DNA of 64,000 nucleotides, taken from positions 15,714,483 through 15,778,482 of the forward strand of contig CM041546.1 of the NCBI GenBank assembly GCA_023238725.1, given 5' to 3'. The translations under genes were made by a program, and so were the position numbers. The notes beneath the pieces are model-generated. The model was not told where the DNA came from, made no database searches, and was given only the letters and a program-made list of their open reading frames with translations. The stretch comes from Scortum barcoo. Taxonomy: Eukaryota > Chordata > Actinopteri > Centrarchiformes > Terapontidae. Positions 56,110 through 64,000 of the stretch are shown here, piece by piece. Numbering within the stretch: position 1 is the stretch's first letter; the number at the start of each line of letters is the position of its first letter.

Positions 56110-57980
56110 TAGGCCCATAGAGAGAAGCTCTGCAGAGCCAAAGTTCCCCTCAGCTGACAGTCCAACGGAGACAAAACACAAAGATAAAACAGCATCAGTT
56201 TATAAGGATTATGTCGGCATTATAAAAAGAGGAACACTTTAACAATTAACACAATTTTGTCTCTTTTAAACCTCACACAGATTCAGCCTAAAATAAACTT
56301 CTCTAAATCATTGATCAGTCCAAAAAGCTTTTTGTCTGGCTTTATGTTCCGAACAGGAAGAGAGGAGGCAGTTGTCACTGTTTACTAACCTGGTTTTACT
56401 TCCTGGGGTCATGACCCCTCTCACAGAGCCTGGAACCTCCTTATGTTGTCAGCTCTCTCCCACTGGGACTGACACAGAAAGCAAGGTGCACCCCTTTAGA
56501 CTACATCATTATGTGCTCACAGATGACATGCATCTCCTGTTAAATTCATCAGTGTTTCTTACGGGCAGGATGTCATCAGCTCGAGAAAACACGTGTAGAC
56601 TTTTGTAATATTGACATAATAAGTACTCTTAATTTTAATATTTTTATGGCTGTTCAGTGCTGAAATGATCAACGTCCTGGATCAAAGAGTCTTTTAATTG
56701 TTAATATCAAATTAAAGGTTTTCTGATTTTCCACACATTTTGTGAAAGAAAATATAAATCATGATGATTTATTTATTTTAACTTACCGATTTGTAGTATC
56801 AGTGTTTTATCTCTCTAAGCCTCTAGATGTGTTCCTGGACTGACTGGATAAAGTCATTGTTTAGACTATGCACATTTATGTTTTTTCCTATTTTTCAACA
56901 AGCCTACATTGTCTGAACTATTAACCGAACAAAACAACTTTTTTAGAATTTGTGAGATGCATAGTTCTGTCAAGTTTATTTTCCACTCATAAAGTTGTAG
57001 ATAATTAGCTGAGCTAATGTTAGCACTAGATCCTGCAAGACGTTTCTTTTCCTTCATGTCATTTCACACCTGCTGAATTGTTATAGAAGGAAGGGGCGGG
57101 CCTTTTAGGCATTAGTAGTCAGCTGGCCCAGTTGTGGTGATGGCAAATGACGAAACTGCCCAAAGTCATAGCAACAAGTAGCCCTATGCCCTCGGTACTC
57201 TGTATGTTTCCCCACAATTTGAATTACAACATGGAGTGAATTACTCAGGTCAGAGCGCCTTCTTAGCTGACAGATAACAGTGTCAGTTCTAAAAATTGTT
57301 CATTGCCTGTTAGTCTGTAGGATACAAATTACTGCATTGCCAGTTGCTACCAAAAATTTGCAGCCCCTGGAGAGCTCCATTATACTTTATTTTTGGTAAT
57401 TGGGGTTTGGACCAAATAAGTACATGAAAAAGCCAAAACAAATACGAAGATTACACTGTGTGTGTGTGTATGTCTCTCTCTCGCTATACACACACACAAA
57501 CACACTTACTCATGATATAGATTTCTTTTTTCCAAAAAAGTACTTGAATTTCAGTTTGAGTTTAATTTTTTACAGCGCAGCAGATGAACGCGTGAGCAGA
57601 AGAAGACACTAGCAGCCAGACGAACTATAGGTTTGCTTTTAACAGAGCTGTTGCCACAGAAATGCTGGCAGTAGATTGGGAGAAATTGGGTGACCCCTAG
57701 CTGGTAATGCGATATGTCATTTAGCCTTAGCCCGACCCTGTCCCCTCCCAGGGTTCACAACCATCACCATGCTCAAAATGGGCTTCCCTTCCCTTTGTCT
57801 CAAGTGCATATTCTCCTCACTCAAAATGACCATCATTTTCTCCACGGGCTGATTTTGGTCCATCTCTAAGACTGGGGTATAATTGCACAAACAGACAGCC
57901 ACTAGGTCTTGATGAGCACATAAGCTTAAAGCCACTTTACCACCCAAGAGTCAGCAGCTAGACAGAAGAAAAAAAAACAA
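56110..57980. other. Mixed desert sequence with one TTAGC/GCTAA cluster
   Basis: AT-rich filler. At 57003-57028 there is a TTAGCTGAGCTAATGTTAGC cluster like those beside the gene starts in the left part, near a GGGGCGGGCC word at 57095. This could mark a cryptic promoter or a repeat. No gene seen. Confidence 0.35.
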
Positions 57981-57989
57981 CAGGGGAAG

Positions 57990-58180
57990 ATGAAAACATT
58001 AATGGATAGGTTGCAGGATGGACGGATAAATTGATAGATCTTTTAGAGAAGGTCAAACTTCTGTGCCCACACGCGGGACCATCATGAAGAGAAGAGAAAT
58101 TGATTGCCGCTCACAAAGGCGCTGAAATGACTGGAGAAATAATTTTCTGGGCAATGAACATTCTAGGAGGTATGGAGGGA
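57990..58180. promoter_or_regulatory. Candidate conserved non-coding element I
   Basis: Complex sequence with AACATTAATGG, TAAATTGATAGATC, GAAATTGATTGCCGC and GAAATAATTTTCTGGG, ending at a G run (58182-58190). Confidence 0.33.
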
Positions 58181-59119
58181 GGGGGGGGGTGGAAGAGAGC
58201 CGAGAGAAAGTGCAAACCTTTCTCACAGGGTACAAAATGGCTCAAGCAAGCTGCTGTCAAGTGGAGTTGTTGGTGAGAAAGCTCATTGTGTTGATCTTCA
58301 GGTAGATCCCCATTGAGCTGGCTGAGGGGCGGTTAGTGAATATATGTGGCTGTATGCATGTGTGTGGATACTTTCCTGCTTTTTTGCCTGCATGTATGTT
58401 TACGCAAAGGGGTGTGCGATCTGAAAAAGACTCTGTCAATTATCCAGTTAAAGGACAGGCTATGAAATACCCCTCCACATTAAACAATAAAATGCTTCTT
58501 TTGCAGCTGCCCTCTGGAAATAACAAATATAAGAATTTAATGAACTACAACATTTGTCAGTGTCTTCCAAAATTGTTACAAATAAAGCTTCTTCTAATTT
58601 GAGTCCACTATGGTTAATGTTTGGTTATGTTTAGGCACAAAGCCCTTTTTGGCAAATATATTTGGACTTTATTAATAAAATGACTTGCATTGACCTAAAA
58701 AAGTACTTGCATGCCTATATGCACGACAAAAGATTTATTGATCTCTTCTGTCTGCTCAGACTGTGAAGCAATACAAGTTACATTGTCAAGTCCCACATTG
58801 CTTCAAATAAACCTTTGGTCTTATTTTTTCTCACAGGAGGACTGAAGATTTTGTCCCCTCGTCTCTTTAGTTCCCCATTTTGTCAACACCTTTCGGAAAC
58901 GGAAAATTCAACAACTGCACCCACCTTGCGCAGTGATTGGCGTGTGAAGTGTGTGAAGGTGGGAACTTCTCTCTCAACCTCTCTTTTGTTTTTTTCCTTC
59001 TCCATGTAAATGTTTCCATCCCTTCTTTTACGTCCATGTCCAATGCAGCACTGTGAATGGCCTTAAGGAGAGACTGTCTGAAAGTGAGTGCCATTATCCC
59101 CATTTGAACAATTATCGTG

Positions 59120-59670
59120 TTTCATCCCTCTCTGTAACAGCAGGCTTTTCACCTGAAATGTGGCCGGTCGCAGCAGCCACAAACACTTCCCTTCAGCCGT
59201 GGTCGAACAACACGTTTGTATGAACTTCAAGCACATTCCCGCCTTCACACCGAAGCCGTACCAGGAAGAGAACTCTTCACAGCGAATAAGGAAGGAATGA
59301 TATTAATGTACATAGTGTTGTTTTATAGTACTGTGTTAAGATAGACTACTATCTTAATACACTATCCTTCACTATTTGTTACTGTGCATCTACAGAACCA
59401 GCGTGTTTTCTAAAAACTCCCTCTCCACTCATTAATGGCTCCTGTCACAAAGGCCCCTGCTGTCATCACAAGCATTGCTCTTCGGATTACCCTACCACTG
59501 GTGCATTAAACACCACCCTCATGGGGGGTATAAGTGAATGCAAAACAATAAACAAAGTGCCCCCAAGAGACTTTAACTAAATGAGTTTCCATCGCATTAC
59601 AAGAGTCACAGTACTTTAGCATTCCCGCAGCCCACCCCACCCCAAAAATCACAACAATAATGAATTCCTC
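59120..59670. promoter_or_regulatory. Candidate conserved non-coding element J with forkhead/SOX words
   Basis: Complex patches at 59150-59260 and 59395-59660. The second contains GGATTACCC, GTGCATTAAACACC and AACAATAAACAAAG, a forkhead (ATAAACA) core flanked by SOX-like AACAAT and ACAAAG. No coding frame. Confidence 0.33.
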
Positions 59671-60089
59671 TCCTTCAGTCTTGGGGTTTGTTCTAAGCAC
59701 CCATCAACATACTTCATTTGATGAGTGATAACGAGGGATCCTTGGACACACAAAGCCTCCTTTGCACCAACTTATCCTTGTACTTGGCAAACCTATTAAT
59801 TCTTTTTCAGACAAACAAATCTTTGTCATGCCCCATCACCAAATGAAGTGATCCCCCTGTCTCGTGAGAACCCCCCCCCCCCTTTTTTTTTATGACAATG
59901 AGGCTCCTTCCTCCTCCTCAGCTTCCCTAATGACACCCAGATTGATAGAGAGGCCTCCACCAGCAGCCCAATGGATGGCCCCGTGTCAGGACCAGAGGAA
60001 TGGAGTACAGTGGAGGATATGTAGATTGGGGAGCACAGACAGAGATGGATCAGCAGGCTTATGTGTGGATAAACAGAGTGAGGTTGATT

Positions 60090-60430
60090 GCTAGCACAGA
60101 GAGGGGCCATTACGGCGAATCCGCACGCTAATCATAATGAATCACTTACTTATTAAGCGTTAATTATGGCACGCAAATACATCCCATGCAGGCAAGTGAG
60201 CAGGGAGGCAGGCGACGGTGCCTGCCACCGCTCTGGGGGGTACAGGAGGAGGCGAGGAGGCCACATTAATTTATTCTTATTTATTAATTTCCATAATTAA
60301 AACAACAAGGCTGTGGAATAGAAGTGTTTTCTTTGCGAAACAAATGAAGGCTCTGGAAAAGCGATATGAAACCAGGCGTGGCACAGTGTAAACATTAAAT
60401 CATGTGAAGTGATGGTGCTTGTTCAGCTGT
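60090..60430. promoter_or_regulatory. Candidate conserved non-coding element K
   Basis: The words CGCTAATCATAATGAATC, TTATTAAGCGTTAATTATGG, GCACGCAAATACAT and TTATTAATTTCCATAATTA occur in about 340 complex bases, the densest homeodomain-site cluster of the window. A (CA)n run (60525-60553) follows. Confidence 0.42.
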
Positions 60431-60869
60431 TCATTATTAGAATAGCTTTATCCAATTGGGCTGCCCCCCCTTACCCCTTTTTTTTGTTATTATATCACAC
60501 AGCAGCCCCTTCTGTCATAAGGAATACACACACACACACACACACACACACACTTATACTCTGCTGATGTGGATGGCAGATTTCATCATCATTATTCAGT
60601 GAATGGTTTACTTGCCACACCACAATAAGCCCACAGTTGCTTCTTGAATGCATCCTCCTGAAATGGCATAAAATCAGACAAACGCCCCACCATTCCTGTC
60701 TGATTGCCAGATGTTTATACCATCTCTCCACAACTGTACGGGCCTTTTACTGGAGCTAAACTGCTTCTCCCATTTTCTCAAATTCATTCATCGTCCCCCA
60801 CTTCACCCACCACCCTCCCTCCATCCTTTTCCCCACTGCCTTCTCTCAATTTCCTGATCTCTCAGTCCT

Positions 60870-61140
60870 GGAGTGGCCCACCTGAGCGGGCGGGGCGCAG
60901 TAATGGCGTTAATGCCCGGTAATACGGGCCAGATATTATAATCTCAACACTGTCACATTGCGTTAGCCGCGGGAGACTGACGTGTCAATGCCACAGTGAG
61001 CAGGTGACGCGCAGGGCTCAGGAAGCGTGGCCCGGTAATCGTCCAATACAGACACATTTATTTTAGAGTTGAAAATTTTCAGCACGCTGCATTTTTGCCG
61101 CAGCACAGCGGGTGTTTAGGAGGGAAACCTGTGTCCAACG
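60870..61140. promoter_or_regulatory. Candidate conserved non-coding element L
   Basis: CpG-containing unique sequence with GGCGTTAATGCCCGGTAATACG, CGTTAGCCGCGG and GGCCCGGTAATCGTCCAA, where CCCGGTAAT occurs twice about 110 bp apart. No frame or repeat explains it. Confidence 0.38.
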
Positions 61141-63190
61141 GTCAGGGAAGAGGCCCTGCACCTTCTTATATTGCTAAAATATTTTCAATAAAGCATGCTT
61201 CTTTTTCCTTTACACTTTTAGATACCAGATTAAGGACTTTTTCAAATACTCATAATTGTTGGGTTAGTTAGTTTGTGTGTCAACACAACACAACTTTGCA
61301 ACACACTTACCATTAATAAATTTGAAAGGACCTGGAATCAGTTAAGGGTTTGTACCAATCAGATAATGTATTTCTGTCAAAATATACTTCTTCTAAATAT
61401 TGTTCTATATTGGTATATAATATTGCTTAAAATGTTTAGATCTCAATAATAATTAATAATGTCTGTACCTAACTAACTAAGTCATTTTTGATCGAGCAAT
61501 ACAGCTTCGCAACATCTAGGTTGACAAATTCCATTATATCCTGCAGTATACATTATTTATGTCAACAAACTATCAGCAACATCATAACCTCAACCTCTGA
61601 ATCAATTTAAAAATTCAAAGTAGGACTCAAAATCAACTTTATTGGCCAAGTATGTTGTCAAGTTCTAAAAAATAGACTCCATTTCTCAGTAGCTGTAACT
61701 GTAACTCTGTGCAGAGGACACATTTACAGGATGATACAGATGCAGACAGCAGCTAATGAAACATAAAGCAAATATGAGAAAGCTTAAACACATAGGAGCT
61801 ACTGCACAATGTGCCAAGGTGGTGATGCTACAGTTGCGTTTGCATTTGGATCATGAATCGGACCTTTGATATCATCATAAAAACTCAAGTAAAGTCTAAT
61901 TTGTTGGTACATGTGTTTCACATTCAACTTCATACAAAGCAATATATATATAATATACAGATTATATCATATCCTGTGCGCCACTGCACGCTGCCCTGGA
62001 TATACAAGCTATCTAATGTATAATAACAATGTATACACTGCATCATATATGTGCCATATACAATATTACATCATATTATACTAAATTATACTGATCTATA
62101 TCAGCATGAGTGTGTATGGGCAATTTTGAGTCACAGGGAGAACAAACAGACTCCACCAGAGATTGAAACTGAGCTAAGAGTGTTGACTGCTGCATTTTGG
62201 TGTTCTTCCTGAAAAGGCCCAGCACACTGAACTTTGGGACATTGTAGAAAACATATCTGACTTGGCATTGTATTTGAGACACAACCCTCGCTTGTTAGAT
62301 ATCAGCAGTCCAGCATGTGCATCTGTAAACCAGGACTAAACTTAGCAAAAAGGCTATATGAAAGGTGTTTTATACTCAGTCATGTCATACAATGTCTATC
62401 CACTGCAGTGTACCCTGTTCTGTCTGTCGGTTTACCTCCAGATCATTTCTGGTGTTTTGTGAAAGCAACGGCAAAAGAAAATGATCCGTCCCTCACACGG
62501 CAGTCCTCAGTTACGCTCTTGTGGGTACACGGCTCGTCAGTGATTTATGCGTGTGTGTAATTGAGTGTTAATAAAAAGTGTGTCCGGAGCGCATGTAATT
62601 GTGTGTTTTCAAGACCCACCATGTGTGAGCTTGTGTGTAATTGGGTGTTATCGATGTTGTGAGTGTATGTCGGGGGTTGAAAGAGCGAATGGACAGGTTA
62701 CACTGTGATTGTAGTTTGGCAAACGCCTTTAAAGGTACACAGTTTTTTTTTATTTACTATATTTTAAAGGCCAGAATTCTTTTTGATAAACTGTAATTCT
62801 TATTTTACCCAGTAAATTACAGGATTTGTGAGATCCCTGGTTTAAACTTCATTCTGTGTTTTGTATATTTTGTATGGGCATTGGCAGAGGTGTTAAAATG
62901 AAAAAAATAAGAATAGCTATTGCACACATTAGCAAAGTGGAGTTTCATGTACTAAGAGGAGAACATGCATTTATTGTATGCTGTGTGCAGTTTGGCTGTT
63001 TAGGATCTGACATTGTGACATGGGTATGAAAGACGTAGTTGCATGCACATTTTGTCGCTTGTTTATTTGTATGCACACACTTTAAGTGTGCATATGTATG
63101 GGCCTAGTGTTGCTGTAACATAGCAGATGTGTGTGTGTATGTATGTGGTGGCAGTGTATAGAATAGGTGTGTGTGTGTATATATAGTGTG
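61141..63190. other. AT-rich desert with a fish repeat tail
   Basis: AT-rich. The words AAATCAACTTTATTGGCCAAGT (about 61628-61650) resemble a common fish repeat tail. Three variants of TGTAATTG-x-GTGTT occur at 62550-62655. No gene seen. Confidence 0.4.
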
Positions 63191-63194
63191 GTGT

Positions 63195-63320
63195 GGGTGC
63201 TGTTTAATTGATGCGGGCTGGCCATCGATCCCTCCCGCCCAGCCTAATGAAGGCCTGATTGGTTTGTGAGGGCTGGCTGGTTCTGCTTAGCTGCCTCTGC
63301 CTGCTGCCCTGGCTGCACAC
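63195..63320. promoter_or_regulatory. Candidate conserved non-coding element M
   Basis: GC-richer complex sequence with TGTTTAATTGATGCG, CCATCGATCC and CCTAATGAAGGCC, unlike the AT-rich flanks. The block 63835-64000 at the window edge is similar in character and is cut by the edge. Confidence 0.33.
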
Positions 63321-64000
63321 ACTATAACACACCATAACACACACACTCAATTCAACATCATTCTTCTCTTTCTCTTTTCTCTTTTGGTCTCATGCTTTGT
63401 CTCTGTCTCCCACTTTACATTTCTGCTGTGACTTTCTTTCTTTTTTTTTCTCTCACTGTCCATAACAGTCTCTCTTGCTCATTTTCTCTTTTATTCCTCA
63501 TAGTGGTGAGTCTGGCTGGATCATTTTTTGGCTGAATCCTAAAATGACATCTCAATGCCCCATAATTTTACAGCAGAGTGCTACACTTACTGATAATGAA
63601 AATTCATTTTTTGGGTGAAATTTCAAGAGAAAACACTCAGTGGTCCATCAGCTTTACACTTTGTGTGGTCAAACTTGACACTAAGCCGTGTAAAATCTTG
63701 ACCCTTTTTTGATCAATTTGAAAAAGTTTGGTGTCAATACAGTTAGTTAAATGATGCTGACATATTCCAGTGTGTAAGCTATCGGAGAGTCTTGTAGAAC
63801 ATGTGAATCCTCCATCGCCCTCTCTGACATGATTTGCGTCCTGTCTCTTGTCTCCATCAGCGACTCAGTGGTATCGGTGTCTCTGCCTGCCTTTATCTGT
63901 CAAGCAGCTCGCAATCCAGTCAGTCAGTCAGCCACATGTCACAGTGCTTCTCCTGTCATGGCAGTGCCCATAAATGTCTTTTTGTGTCACTCAGCTCACT
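63321..64000. other. Pyrimidine-rich stretch and window edge
   Basis: CT/T-rich sequence at 63360-63500, then AT-rich filler. From 63835 complex unique sequence with a triple CAGT tandem (63918-63931) continues past the window end. No gene seen. Confidence 0.4.

Noticed and set aside
55615..56181. 188-residue minus-strand frame
   Set aside because: The sequence opposite a long GA tract gives Ser/Leu/Pro-rich nonsense; no homology recognised.
62550..62655. Triplicated TGTAATTG-x-GTGTT words as an array
   Set aside because: Copies are short, diverged and unevenly spaced in GT-rich sequence; chance is likely.
1..64000. tRNA, rRNA, CRISPR arrays, bacterial operons or plasmid features
   Set aside because: None recognised. 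Introns with GT/AG borders and vertebrate gene families show this is animal nuclear DNA.

Overview
The window looks like teleost fish genomic DNA, probably a percomorph. The evidence is a set of vertebrate genes with compact introns, abundant (GT)n/(CA)n microsatellites, and interspersed repeats that I recognise from fish genomes. All recognisable genes lie on the + strand, in the first 36 kb. Comparisons with other species' proteins are from memory; no search was run.

Layout: (1) 86-3161 is a complete class IV TRIM E3 ligase gene of six coding exons (RING, B-box, coiled coil, PRY-SPRY). (2) 5512 to about 23.9 kb is a complete megf8 gene with about 43 coding exons and a predicted product near 2880 residues. 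It has the two-half CUB-EGF-kelch-PSI-EGF architecture, one transmembrane segment and a cytoplasmic MASRPFA motif. A long 3' UTR runs to a poly(A) signal at 25652. Exon phases close perfectly except in 10.78-13.68 kb and at the extreme C-terminus. In those places several single-base frame breaks and a chimeric ~0.8 kb tandem duplication suggest assembly error or, less likely, allelic damage. One megf8 intron carries a 944-bp TTAA-flanked piggyBac-type non-autonomous element. (3) 27389-30120 is an intact C2H2 zinc-finger gene with an acidic N-terminus carrying repeated KEE motifs. (4) About 32.6-35.5 kb is a decayed paralogue of that zinc-finger gene.

From about 35.5 kb to the end I find no convincing gene. 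This is a gene desert made of AT-rich filler, purine/pyrimidine tracts, microsatellites and islands of complex TAAT-rich unique sequence. The islands look like conserved non-coding elements, as in the regulatory landscape or a giant intron of a developmental gene lying beyond the right edge. That reading is inference and depends on a cross-species alignment.

The genes do not form a functional operon-like set. MEGF8 acts at the cell surface, in the pathway that lowers Smoothened and Hedgehog signalling through the E3 ligase MGRN1. The TRIM gene is an independent E3 ligase, and the zinc-finger gene is a nuclear DNA-binding protein. I found no previously undescribed system. The strongest anomalies are the chimeric PSI-exon duplication in megf8, the (TG)n tract beside an in-frame-skippable megf8 exon, the piggyBac-type element, and the candidate enhancer desert.
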